Shown here one piece after another: positions 24,806 to 32,916 of a stretch of DNA of 64,000 nucleotides. The notes beneath the pieces were generated by a model that had not been told where the DNA came from, did not search any database, and was given only the letters and a program-made list of their open reading frames with translations. The stretch covers positions 186,001 through 250,000 of the forward strand of contig CAXXQD010000018.1 of NCBI GenBank assembly GCA_963677475.2, written 5' to 3'. The position numbers and the translations under genes were made by a program. The stretch is from JABMQB01 sp963677475 (GTDB lineage: Bacteria > Bacteroidota > Bacteroidia > Bacteroidales > Prolixibacteraceae). Numbering within the stretch: the stretch's first letter is position 1; every line of letters begins with the position of its first letter.

Positions 24806-26274
24806 TTTTTATTTGTATTAAACCAGTCAATAAATGTATCAAACAATTGATCCCTATCACCACCGTTAAAAATATAGGCATCAGCTTCCCATTTTATTAA
24901 TCTAATCTCTTTTTCAACAGGATGGAAACGAACCTCTCTAAATTGATCCAAATTTGCTTTTCCTTTACTTCTATTACTATAATTTCTAAAAGAATCATTT
25001 CTTGAAGAATCAATATAAATAAGAGTTAATTCAGGATAAAGCTTTCTTAATTCTTTCACTGTTGCAAGGTGTCGAATACCATCAACAACTGTAAAATCAG
25101 TACTTTTTTCAATTTCCTTTTTAATTTCTTGAGCTAGAATAAAAGGGCCATCTTTTTCAGAAATAAATTTTTCAGCTTTTTTTTGAAATTGGGTACGATC
25201 TTTAGTTCCAAAATCTCTCATTTCAATTAATCTCGCAACACACTTTCTCGTTGATACATAATGAAATCCATGACGTTCAGAAAGTAGTTCGCAAATTATA
25301 GTCTTACCAGTAGCAATTTCTCCAACAAATAAAATAAGGTTTGAATTTATATTAAATCTCTTTGGTCTTATAACAACAGGGTTGAAGCTGTCAGGAACTT
25401 TATAAAACTGTTTAATAACTAATTGAGACCAAAACTCAAAATCATAAAAATGATCATAAAGTTCAGTTGGTGTCATAAATTTCAAACCATTTACAGACAA
25501 CTCTTTTCCAACATTAATAATATCAAATTCCTTAGGTATTTTTCCTTGAAGAACCACACCTAAATGTTTGACTCCCTCTGGTGAAGAATCATCATTTATA
25601 TAACCAACAATTTCAAGATCAGTAGGAATTACACCTTTGAGTTCTTCTGAAACCTCTCTTTCGGCTGTATGAAAAACACCGGCAAATCCTTTAAATAATC
25701 GTTCTGTATCAATATTTTGAACATGCCCACCAAATCCTAGACATGCAGAGCCTTTAAGCATTTCATGGGCATTAGAATATGCCCCTCTTCTGTAAATTAA
25801 AACTTCACCTTTTTCATTTGTTAATATAACATATGAAATAAGTTGTTTATACTCTAAAGAGTTTTCAGCAACTTTTCTTTCTAAGGGTGTTAAATTTTTT
25901 TTATCAATAATCTCATAAAGATTATCCAAATCGGTAAATAATCCAAAATTGGATTTTATACTGTCGAGTTTATTATGTTTAACACATGTAATAATTTCTT
26001 TAGGTATACTCTTTTTAAATGGCTGGGAAATATGCTCTTTTAATCCAAATTCTCTTAAAGCAAATCTATTAGGACCAACTCGCATAAATTTAGAATTGAA
26101 TCCATTGTTTCTAATATCGGTTGATATTCTTGCTTTCATAGAGAATTCAGGCGTTTTTCCTTTAGATTGTAGTAGTTTCTGCTCCTCAGCTTTTCTAAAA
26201 ATTTCCTGAGGTGTAAGAGGTTTTCTTGTCTCTCTAAGTATTATCTCTGCAATCTGCAAAAAGGTCTGTGGCAT
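24802..26274 (-). CDS. HARE-HTH + Nudix + P-loop kinase fusion protein
   Basis: 490 residues, three domains. (1) Residues 1-78 match the HARE-HTH domain: TFLQIAEIIL...GKTPEFSMKARISTDIR and FMRVGPNRFALREF; HARE domains read or bind DNA and are often tied to restriction and base modification. (2) Residues about 143-250 are Nudix-like of the COG4112 type: GFGGHV (181-185), REVSEEL (206-212), YINDDSSPEGVKHLGVV. (3) Residues about 310-490 form a P-loop nucleotide-kinase-like domain with Walker A GEIATGKT (318-325) and VVDGIRH. It heads the operon. A role in making, checking or removing a modified nucleotide is inferred. I know of no named system with this fusion. Confidence 0.75.
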   Translation of the reverse strand: MPQTFLQIAEIILRETRKPLTPQEIFRKAEEQKLLQSKGKTPEFSMKARISTDIRNNGFNSKFMRVGPNRFALREFGLKEHISQPFKKSIPKEIITCVKHNKLDSIKSNFGLFTDLDNLYEIIDKKNLTPLERKVAENSLEYKQLISYVILTNEKGEVLIYRRGAYSNAHEMLKGSACLGFGGHVQNIDTERLFKGFAGVFHTAEREVSEELKGVIPTDLEIVGYINDDSSPEGVKHLGVVLQGKIPKEFDIINVGKELSVNGLKFMTPTELYDHFYDFEFWSQLVIKQFYKVPDSFNPVVIRPKRFNINSNLILFVGEIATGKTIICELLSERHGFHYVSTRKCVARLIEMRDFGTKDRTQFQKKAEKFISEKDGPFILAQEIKKEIEKSTDFTVVDGIRHLATVKELRKLYPELTLIYIDSSRNDSFRNYSNRSKGKANLDQFREVRFHPVEKEIRLIKWEADAYIFNGGDRDQLFDTFIDWFNTNKK

Positions 26275-26607
26275 TCTAAATGTTTAATTATTTGCAATAT
26301 AAAAATAAACGGTTAAAAATTGAGTCTAAGCAAAGGGAGCAAGTGTGTGGAAGTGTAGAGAAGGCTGAGCAGCGATCTATAAAACTTATACCTTTGCGCA
26401 TTGGTTATCATCTTATTTTGTGTTTTATTAGTTAAATTTTTAGCTTTTAAGGTCTTTTTTAACGCTATTGTCTCGCGGTAAATTGTATGAGTATTGGCAG
26501 ATTGCGTGGAAGATTCCTGTCAAATCGCAACGAAGTTTGAGCGGATTACAAACCTTGAATTTACCATAACGCCTACCATTGCTTATACAAAATGTTGGGC
26601 ACAGTAC
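26275..26607. other. 333-bp intergenic region between the two accessory gene sets
   Basis: Upstream of the HARE gene it is AT-rich with no clear TAnnTTTG box on the minus strand. A TACCTTTG at about 26388 points the wrong way and has no gene. The right part (about 26484-26602) holds the structured element described separately. No gene, tRNA or terminator with a T-run was seen. Confidence 0.6.
26571..26600. repeat. Structured hairpin element at the 3' end of the SDR gene
   Basis: GCCTACCATT and AATGTTGGGC form a 10-bp stem with one mismatch and one G-U pair around a 10-nt loop. Read on the minus strand it begins GCCCAAC 8 bp after the SDR stop codon, matching the attC half-site RYYYAAC, and is followed by GCGTTAT. 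The downstream 90 bp (to 26484) looks to me like sequence that recurs beside accessory genes in other Bacteroidota; that is memory, not a search. Confidence 0.45.
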
Positions 26608-27348
26608 TTAGTTCAAAATCTCATTTCTATCATAGTAACTCTCGTGATAAAAATAATTGCTATATTTTAATAGTTTAATAATATTTCCATTAATATGAAT
26701 CGGAGCATTAATTGTGTGCATAATTGAATCCATTAATTCGTCAAGTGTTAAATATTGGTCATGGTATTTCTCTCTTTTTGATTCAATTACCTTTTCAGTT
26801 TTTATAGTAGATAATGCGAGTGCATTTATTACAATACCGTATTGGGAATTCTCATTAGCAGTGCACCTTACAAGAGTCTCAACAGCAGCTTTCGATGATG
26901 TAAATGCCGCCATCTCAGGATAAGTATATAAAACGGAATTACAACTAAAAGTTAAAAACCGACCTCCAGAATTTTGTTTCATTATTGGTAACATCAGTTT
27001 TAGCAGATTAAACGTTGTCAAATAATGACTCAATATCAAACCTTTTGCTTCCAAATGCTTGGTTGAAGGTATAGATTTATGATACCAAAAGTTCCCAACG
27101 CAATGAATTACTTTATAGTGAATGTTTCCTTTTTGTTCTAAGATTTCTTTTAGTCCCCGCAGACTTTCTTCCATTTCAAAATCAATATTACTTATTAGCT
27201 CAAAATTGCTGTCTGTAATTTGGTGCAATCCTCTTGTATCTTTGCGACATGTAGCAATGGCTCGGATATTTTGTGAAATGAGATGCTTTATAAGAAAGTA
27301 TCCAATATCTGAATTTGCACCTGTTATTAAATAAATTGTATTATTCAT
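26608..27348 (-). CDS. Short-chain dehydrogenase/reductase (SDR), catalytic Tyr replaced by Phe
   Basis: 246 residues of SDR Rossmann fold. The cofactor loop is TGANSDIG (9-16), close to TGxxxGxG but with Asp for the middle Gly. FSCNS (134-138) stands at the catalytic Ser. The YxxxK motif reads FTSSK (F149, K153), so the proton-donor Tyr is missing; the codon is TTT in a clean reading frame. The NNAG motif is also altered (CVGNF). Classical dehydrogenase activity is therefore doubtful, and a nucleotide-binding or sensing role is possible. Its start overlaps the 3' end of the Cap15-like gene by 8 bp, so the two are coupled. Confidence 0.8.
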   Translation of the reverse strand: MNNTIYLITGANSDIGYFLIKHLISQNIRAIATCRKDTRGLHQITDSNFELISNIDFEMEESLRGLKEILEQKGNIHYKVIHCVGNFWYHKSIPSTKHLEAKGLILSHYLTTFNLLKLMLPIMKQNSGGRFLTFSCNSVLYTYPEMAAFTSSKAAVETLVRCTANENSQYGIVINALALSTIKTEKVIESKREKYHDQYLTLDELMDSIMHTINAPIHINGNIIKLLKYSNYFYHESYYDRNEILN

Positions 27349-28078
27349 TTATATATTGTATTATATCTTCTATAAATTCTTTACCAAAGCCAGGCAAGTC
27401 GGGTTCGCTTATTTTATCAAAATAATTCTGTCTTACAAAAATTGTACTACCACTATAAATTGGCTTTTTATCAGTTGCACAATGATAAAATTTACCACTT
27501 AGTAAGATTGGAATCCCTAAAAAACCTCTTTTGACAGGTCTCATATATTCGTAACCTATAGATGTACCAATTAAACTTTTATCATCCTTTGACTTTTCTT
27601 CGTAGTCCACTTGATAAACAAATTTTAGGATACCTTCCTCGTCAATATCCATGGCAATAGATTTCCATCCCGCATAATCATTTCCAAGCGAACCATCTAT
27701 TTTGATGGTTAAACTATTTTGCGAAATAACAACATCGTGTGTAGATGAAAATTTTTGAAAGTTTTTAAAAGTGACTTTTGATGAAGGAATTTTTAATTCT
27801 GTATAATATGTTATCCCTAACCATTTACCTGAATAATTCAATTTTCTCTTTATTAACTTCCAAAGATGATTTTTAATTAAATACTCTCCTCCAAAATATA
27901 AAATAGAATATAAACCCGACGAAACAGCAATTTTACTAATAACATTAATCCAGAATTCATTCTGAAAATATAAATCTAAACTAGTAAGAACATCTTTGCC
28001 AATAAAAACAGCAAAAATTGCAATTCCAACCACTAATGCTCGGAGAAATCTGGAATGAAAAATCTTGAGTTCTTTCAT
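27341..28078 (-). CDS. Two-TM plus beta-domain protein resembling CBASS effector Cap15
   Basis: 245 residues. Two hydrophobic helices at about 12-32 and 44-65 are followed by a short basic linker (KLIKRKL) and a beta-rich domain from about 80: YSGKWLGI, VVISQNSLTIKIDGS, WKSIAMDID, ILKFVYQVDY, GTSIGYEYM, ILLSGKFYHC, SGSTIFVRQ. This order (two TM, then SGKW and I-x-Q-x-x-L-x-I strands, L-Y-Y, LSGxYY, GSxxF) fits the 2TM-beta-barrel class of Cap15, which binds a cyclic nucleotide and disrupts the inner membrane. No CD-NTase gene is present here; the only partner is the overlapping SDR. The match is by pattern only, hence the moderate confidence. Confidence 0.5.
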   Translation of the reverse strand: MKELKIFHSRFLRALVVGIAIFAVFIGKDVLTSLDLYFQNEFWINVISKIAVSSGLYSILYFGGEYLIKNHLWKLIKRKLNYSGKWLGITYYTELKIPSSKVTFKNFQKFSSTHDVVISQNSLTIKIDGSLGNDYAGWKSIAMDIDEEGILKFVYQVDYEEKSKDDKSLIGTSIGYEYMRPVKRGFLGIPILLSGKFYHCATDKKPIYSGSTIFVRQNYFDKISEPDLPGFGKEFIEDIIQYINE

Positions 28079-28361
28079 ACTAAGGTCTTTTTTTCAGTAT
28101 TGGCGTTAACGTATGTGTAATTCAATAATTAGATTATTTATCTAAACGTATATCTGTTTTAATATCAATGATATATTCAACATCAAACGTTTAACTCTCG
28201 AATTCTAATCTAAAATGCTGGTGGAAATCCGGGGGTTGCGTATATACCTATTACAGGTTCTCCTCTTCTGTGCTTTCTTGTGCGTTGCCGGGTTCCGTAG
28301 CACTTGCAAGGTAAACATATATTTTTCGATTATCAATATGGGTGGGTTCTTTAGAGCGGGT
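28079..28361. other. Intergenic DNA between the Cap15-like gene and the tandem repeats
   Basis: AT-rich from 28079 to about 28210, with GGCGTTAACG (28102-28111) near the Cap15-like start, then a more GC-rich stretch. No gene is supported; the short plus-strand frame from 28215 runs into the repeat array and has no recognisable protein. Confidence 0.5.
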
Positions 28362-28370
28362 TTAAATAGT

Positions 28371-28440
28371 CACGAGCCACGAGTCCCGAGTTACGAGCCA
28401 CGAGCCACGAGCCACGAGCCACGAGTAGCGAGTCGCAAGT
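28371..28440. repeat. Heptanucleotide repeat block (CGAGNNN), inverted relative to the array
   Basis: About nine successive 7-bp units share CGAG followed by three variable bases (CGAGCCA, CGAGTCC, CGAGTTA, CGAGTAG). On the other strand this is CTCGNNN, the same heptad found in direct orientation inside the 114-bp units to the right (CTCGCAA, CTCGTAA, CTCGGGA), so the two blocks can pair. Confidence 0.75.
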
Positions 28441-28466
28441 CTCAAGACACTCGCAACTCGCAACTC

Positions 28467-28815
28467 GGAGCTTGCAGTTAGAAACAGATCTCTCACTGCG
28501 TTCGAGATGACAAGAATGTCAGGGTTTGGATGTTTTTTATTTCTCGCAACTCGCAACTCGTAACTCGGGACACGTAACTCGGAGCTTGCAGCTAGAAACA
28601 GATCTCTCACTGCGTTCGAGATGACAAGAATGTCAGGGTTTGGATGTTTTTTATTTCTCGCAACTCGCAACTCGCAACTCGGGACACGTAACTCGGAGCT
28701 TGCAGCTAGAAAAGGATCTCTCACTACGTTCGAGATGACAAGAATGTCAGGGTTTGGATGTTTTTTATTTCTCGCAACTCGCAACTCGCAACTCGGGACA
28801 CGGAGCTTGCTACTT
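28467..28815. repeat. 114-bp tandem repeat array (about three copies)
   Basis: The word GGAGCTTGCA starts units at 28467, 28581 and 28695 (exact 114-bp period) and again at 28802 (107 bp, one heptad shorter). Each unit contains an ATCTC/GAGAT inverted repeat, a TGACAAGAATGTCA hairpin, a T-rich segment and a block of CTCGNNN heptads. Copies differ by few bases. It ends just inside the recG 3' flank. The open frames across it are repeat artefacts, not genes. Confidence 0.9.
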
Positions 28816-28821
28816 GAAACT

Positions 28822-30924
28822 CTAACTAATCACTCCCCAGTTAAATTCTGTGTTTTTGCTGTTTAAAATGTAGGCAAGTAAAAGTTTGTTTTGTTCTTTT
28901 TCCAGAAGCGGATCATCGTCTAAAATTTCGGCGGCAGTATCCCTCGCTAATTGTAAAATTTCGCCGTCTTTCACCAGGTTGGCAATTTTAAGGTCGAAGC
29001 CCAGCCCACTTTGTTGGGTTCCTTCCAAATCGCCCGGACCGCGCAGTTTCATGTCCACTTCGGCAATTTCAAAACCATCGTTGGTACGCACCATGGTTTC
29101 AATGCGTTTGCGCGTTTCAAGTCCCAGTTTGTACGAAGTCATCAGCACACAATACGATTGCTCGGCACCTCGCCCCACACGTCCCCTGAGCTGGTGCAAT
29201 TGAGATAAGCCAAAGCGCTCGGCACTTTCAATTACCATTACCGAAGCATTGGGAACATCAACGCCCACTTCAATTACGGTTGTGGCAACCATAATTTGTG
29301 TTTCATGGTTTTTAAAGCGTTGCATTTCGTGTTCTTTTAAGGCAGGTTTCATCCGTCCGTGTACCATGCTGATTTTTATATCGGGAAACGTTTCCACAGC
29401 CATCCGGTATCCTTCTTCCACATTTTTGTAGTCCATTTTTTCCGATTCGCTAATCAAAGGATAAACAATGTACACCTGCCGCCCGTCGTTTACCTGTTTG
29501 CGAATAAAATCATAGACTTTTGCGCGGTTATTTTCATAAAAATGAATGGTTTGTATGGGTTTTCTGCCAGGTGGGAGTTCATCAATAACCGAAATATCCA
29601 AATCGCCATACATGGTCATCGAAAGGGTTCGCGGAATAGGGGTTGCGGTCATCACCAAAACATGTGGCGGGATCAGCTGGTTTTTCTTCCAAAGTTTAGC
29701 CCTTTGGGCAACGCCAAAACGGTGTTGCTCATCGATAATTACCAATCCGAGTTTTTGGAAATTTACTGTATCTTCAATTAAAGCATGAGTGCCAATGAGG
29801 ATATGTACTTCGCCGTTTAGCAATTGTTCGTGCAGGGTTTTTCGTTCGGAAGTTTTGCTGGTTCCGGTAAGCAATGCTACGTTCAGGCCCATTCCATCAA
29901 GCAGGGCAGATATGGAGTTGTAATGCTGCTGGGCGAGTATTTCGGTTGGTGCCATCAGGGCTGTCTGAAAACCGTTATCTATTGCAAGCAACATGCTCAT
30001 CAGTGCAACCAGCGTTTTCCCACTTCCCACATCGCCCTGTATCAACCTGTTCATTTGGTGAGTGCCGCCTACATTTCTGCGAATTTCTTTAATCACCCGT
30101 TTTTGGGCATCGGTAAGCTCAAAGGGCAAATATTTTTTATAAAATGTATTGAAGTTATGGCCAACTTTTTCGAATTGAAAACCTTTGAATTTATTGTCGC
30201 GTTGGTGTTTGAGGCTCAGAATTTTTAACTGCACAAAAAACAATTCTTCAAATTTTAGCCTGAACCGGGCTTTTCGTAATTCAAGTGTATTTTGTGGTTT
30301 GTGAATATTGGTAAGTGCGTTTTCCAGCGAAGTGAGTTTCACCTTTTGTATAATATATTCAGGCATGGTTTCCTGAATTTTACCTTTCACTTTTTCGAGC
30401 AGCAAAAGTTGCAATTTGTTCATCACTTTGGATGTGATAAACTTTTTTTTCATTCCTTCCGATGTGTTGTAAAATGCCTGGAACAAGCCCGAAGGTTTTA
30501 ATTGCTGCCCATCTTCCAGTTCCATTTCGGGGTGCACAACGTTTATTTTGCGGTTAAACTCCGAAGGTTTACCGAAAACGATGTAGCTAACATTGGTCTT
30601 CAACGATTCTTTTTGGAATTTTACACCTTTGAACCAAAGTAGCTCCATAACGCCTGTTTCGTCTTTAAATAATGCAATCAGGCGTTGTTTGTTCCCGTTT
30701 CCAATGGTTTCGAAAGAAATAATTTTTCCTTTCACCTGGATAAAAGGCATTTGGGCATTGATTTCAGAAATTTTATGGAATTTGGTACGGTCGATATATT
30801 TGTATGGATAATAATAAATCAGGTCATTATAGGTTTTAATTCCCAATTCTTTTTCCAAAATTTCAGCTCTTTTGGGACCGACACCTGATAAAAATTTTAT
30901 CTCCTGATTTAAAATACTGTACAT
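28822..30924 (-). CDS. recG: ATP-dependent DNA helicase RecG
   Basis: 700 residues, full length. The N-terminal wedge/OB region (about 1-230) includes FLSGVGPKRAEIL. The helicase core follows with Walker A GDVGSGKTLVALM, motif II DEQH in VIIDEQHRFGV, motif III TATPIPRTLSM, and motif VI QLRGRVGRG; the last 60 residues form the TRG-type end region. RecG remodels stalled replication forks and branched DNA at the membrane-free nucleoid. The stop codon region touches the tandem repeat array, but the gene itself looks intact. Confidence 0.95.
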   Translation of the reverse strand: MYSILNQEIKFLSGVGPKRAEILEKELGIKTYNDLIYYYPYKYIDRTKFHKISEINAQMPFIQVKGKIISFETIGNGNKQRLIALFKDETGVMELLWFKGVKFQKESLKTNVSYIVFGKPSEFNRKINVVHPEMELEDGQQLKPSGLFQAFYNTSEGMKKKFITSKVMNKLQLLLLEKVKGKIQETMPEYIIQKVKLTSLENALTNIHKPQNTLELRKARFRLKFEELFFVQLKILSLKHQRDNKFKGFQFEKVGHNFNTFYKKYLPFELTDAQKRVIKEIRRNVGGTHQMNRLIQGDVGSGKTLVALMSMLLAIDNGFQTALMAPTEILAQQHYNSISALLDGMGLNVALLTGTSKTSERKTLHEQLLNGEVHILIGTHALIEDTVNFQKLGLVIIDEQHRFGVAQRAKLWKKNQLIPPHVLVMTATPIPRTLSMTMYGDLDISVIDELPPGRKPIQTIHFYENNRAKVYDFIRKQVNDGRQVYIVYPLISESEKMDYKNVEEGYRMAVETFPDIKISMVHGRMKPALKEHEMQRFKNHETQIMVATTVIEVGVDVPNASVMVIESAERFGLSQLHQLRGRVGRGAEQSYCVLMTSYKLGLETRKRIETMVRTNDGFEIAEVDMKLRGPGDLEGTQQSGLGFDLKIANLVKDGEILQLARDTAAEILDDDPLLEKEQNKLLLAYILNSKNTEFNWGVIS

Positions 30925-31042
30925 GAAAATACGTTCTGAAAATTGTAAACCACCGTTTCAAGAATTAAATATACATTGCAGGATAGAAATGTCCTAAAAT
31001 TTCTGATTTTTGTTGATAAATAAAACGATCGAATATTAAATT

Positions 31043-31600
31043 ATGAAAGGGAACACAATCAAAAGCAACAAGTGGGGCAAAGGAATTCACTCACCCTTTG
31101 TTTACAGGCTGGTCACCGAGATTATTTTTTCCCGGTATCCGTTTTATGCTTTTGATGAGATAAAAAAAATATCCGCTTCAAGGCAGGAAAAAGAAGAATT
31201 GGAAGTGCTGTTCCGCATACTGAACTATTTTCAGCCAAAACAAATTAAGTTATATGGAGAACACGACCCTAAAATTGAGCAAATTTGCAGCCTGGTCCTT
31301 CCTGATGTGGAAGTAACCGGGTTATTTTGTGTTAAAAAACCGCAAGAAATTATATTTAATCCGCTTGAAGGCAATACATTTATAATCTGGAATAATTATT
31401 GTGATAACGAAAACTTTAATTTTGTAGGCAATGAACCAATAATCATTGTTTTCAGGAAGCTCAAAGACCTTCAAATGAAAAAACTATTTGAATATTTTCA
31501 GGATAAAAAAGAGATTTCGGTTTGTATCGAATTCCAAACTTTTGGGATTGCCATAGCTAACAGCAAATTTCAGAAGCAGAATTATGTAATTAATCATTAG
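31043..31600 (+). CDS. Hypothetical protein related to HSPF-type methyltransferase-like proteins, catalytic domain eroded
   Basis: 185 residues. The N-terminus (KWGKGIHSPFVYRLVTEII) matches the HSPF opening of a group of Bacteroidota SAM-methyltransferase-like proteins, and the overall strand order is similar. The glycine-rich AdoMet motif I is absent: where it should be the sequence reads QIKLYGEHDPKIEQI. So this looks like a degenerate or repurposed member with unknown function. It is divergent from recG (118 bp) and 39 bp upstream of the ABC ATPase gene on the same strand. Confidence 0.6.
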   Translation: MKGNTIKSNKWGKGIHSPFVYRLVTEIIFSRYPFYAFDEIKKISASRQEKEELEVLFRILNYFQPKQIKLYGEHDPKIEQICSLVLPDVEVTGLFCVKKPQEIIFNPLEGNTFIIWNNYCDNENFNFVGNEPIIIVFRKLKDLQMKKLFEYFQDKKEISVCIEFQTFGIAIANSKFQKQNYVINH

Positions 31601-31639
31601 CACGCATTACAAATAACCATAAAAACAGAAACTTTCACC

Positions 31640-32338
31640 ATGGAAAGAATAATTCAGTTAGAATCAATTGTGAAAAATTATAAAGTTGGAACCCAGGAAG
31701 TTCACGCATTACGATCAGTATCCCTAGATATCCATCGGGGAGAGTATGTTGCTATTATGGGGGCATCGGGTTCGGGCAAATCAACGCTTATGAATGTTAT
31801 AGGTTGTTTGGATACGCCGACAAGCGGAAAGTATATATTGAATAATAAGGATGTAAGCAGCCTCTCGGACGATGATTTGGCGGAAATCCGAAATACGGAA
31901 ATCGGTTTTGTTTTTCAAACTTTTAACCTATTGCCCCGAAACACAGCCCTGGAGAATGTGATGTTGCCTTTGGTTTATGCAGGAACAAAAAAACAAGCCA
32001 GGCATGAACAGGCCGTTGCAACACTTACCGAAGTAGGATTGGAAGACCGTATGGAACACCGTCCGAATGAACTTTCGGGAGGGCAGAGGCAAAGGGTAGC
32101 AATCGCGCGTGCATTGGTGAATAACCCTACCATATTACTTGCCGATGAACCAACCGGAAACCTTGATTCGAAAATTTCGGAAGAAATTATGAAGCTATTT
32201 GCAGAAATCCATAAAAAAGGAAATACGCTCATAATGGTTACCCACGAAGAAGATATTGCCCACCATGCACACAGGATCATCCGTTTGAAAGACGGTGAAG
32301 TTGCAACAGATGAGGTGAATGAAAATCCGATTTATTAA
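31640..32338 (+). CDS. ABC transporter ATP-binding protein (LolD/MacB-type)
   Basis: 232 residues. Walker A is GASGSGKST, Q-loop FQTFNLLPR, signature LSGGQRQRVAIARAL, Walker B ILLADEPTGNLD, and the switch His in VTHEED. The SGxxTGNLD class with NLLPRNTALENV is typical of the LolD/MacB/FtsE-like exporters with permeases of the MacB family. No permease gene adjoins, so the partner must be elsewhere. The cobalamin adenosyltransferase gene starts 2 bp after its stop, implying translational coupling by position only. Confidence 0.9.
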   Translation: MERIIQLESIVKNYKVGTQEVHALRSVSLDIHRGEYVAIMGASGSGKSTLMNVIGCLDTPTSGKYILNNKDVSSLSDDDLAEIRNTEIGFVFQTFNLLPRNTALENVMLPLVYAGTKKQARHEQAVATLTEVGLEDRMEHRPNELSGGQRQRVAIARALVNNPTILLADEPTGNLDSKISEEIMKLFAEIHKKGNTLIMVTHEEDIAHHAHRIIRLKDGEVATDEVNENPIY

Positions 32339-32340
32339 AA

Positions 32341-32901
32341 ATGGCAAAAGAGTTTAAGATTTATACCAAAACCGGCGATGACGGAAGTACAGGATTGGTT
32401 GGCGGCACAAGGGTAAAAAAATACCATATTCGTTTGGAAGCCTACGGAACTATTGATGAGCTGAATTCATATTTGGGCCTGGTCCATTCGTTTGATATGG
32501 AACAAGAAGTGAAAGATTTAATCCAATTTATACAGCATAAGTTATTCACGATTGGTTCGAAGCTTGCATCCGATGAAAGAGGGGAAAAGGTGACCAGTCA
32601 TTTGTCGATTGAAAAAGAGGATATCCAGAGGTTAGAGAAATCGATTGACCGTTTTGAAGAAAACCTTCCCGAGCTTTCCAATTTTATACTTCCGGTAGGA
32701 AACCAACTGGTTGGTTTTTGCCATGTTTCGCGAACAGTTTGCCGAAGGGCTGAACGAAAAATTGTGGAACTTTCAGAGCAAGAACCTGTTTCTGTGAATA
32801 TTAAACTATTTGTAAACCGATTGTCCGATTTGCTGTTTATTATGGCACGAAAATTCGCTTTTGATAACAATCTGAAAGAAACCCCTTGGGGCGGCAAATA
32901 A
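32341..32901 (+). CDS. Cob(I)yrinic acid a,c-diamide / cob(I)alamin adenosyltransferase (PduO type)
   Basis: 186 residues of the PduO/ACA fold. The N-terminal ATP-binding motif is TKTGDDGSTGLVGGTRVKK, and the C-terminal helices include CHVSRTVCRRAERK and NRLSDLLFIMARKFA, both diagnostic. It transfers the 5'-deoxyadenosyl group of ATP to cob(I)alamin, supplying adenosylcobalamin for enzymes such as methylmalonyl-CoA mutase. It starts 2 bp after the ABC ATPase gene. Confidence 0.92.
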   Translation: MAKEFKIYTKTGDDGSTGLVGGTRVKKYHIRLEAYGTIDELNSYLGLVHSFDMEQEVKDLIQFIQHKLFTIGSKLASDERGEKVTSHLSIEKEDIQRLEKSIDRFEENLPELSNFILPVGNQLVGFCHVSRTVCRRAERKIVELSEQEPVSVNIKLFVNRLSDLLFIMARKFAFDNNLKETPWGGK

Positions 32902-32916
32902 TTTTATAAAAAGAAG

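Noticed and set aside
26380..26400. Plus-strand promoter (TACCTTTG)
   Set aside because: A good -7 box but no plus-strand gene follows and no -33 TTG is placed correctly; the genes here run on the minus strand.
27341..28078. Complete CBASS system
   Set aside because: A Cap15-like protein is present, but no CD-NTase (GS...DxD nucleotidyltransferase) gene was found next to it or elsewhere in the accessory region.
21771..28120. True integron cassettes
   Set aside because: Only one half-site consensus is met at each element, the elements are shorter than normal attC sites, and no integrase is in the window. Kept only as an attC-like finding.
28215..28784. Open frames across the repeat array on both strands
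   Set aside because: Their length comes from the 114-bp period being a multiple of three; the predicted peptides simply repeat the unit and have no start signals or family match.
28467..28815. CRISPR array
   Set aside because: The 114-bp units are near-identical over their whole length, with no short repeats separating distinct spacers, and no cas gene is present.
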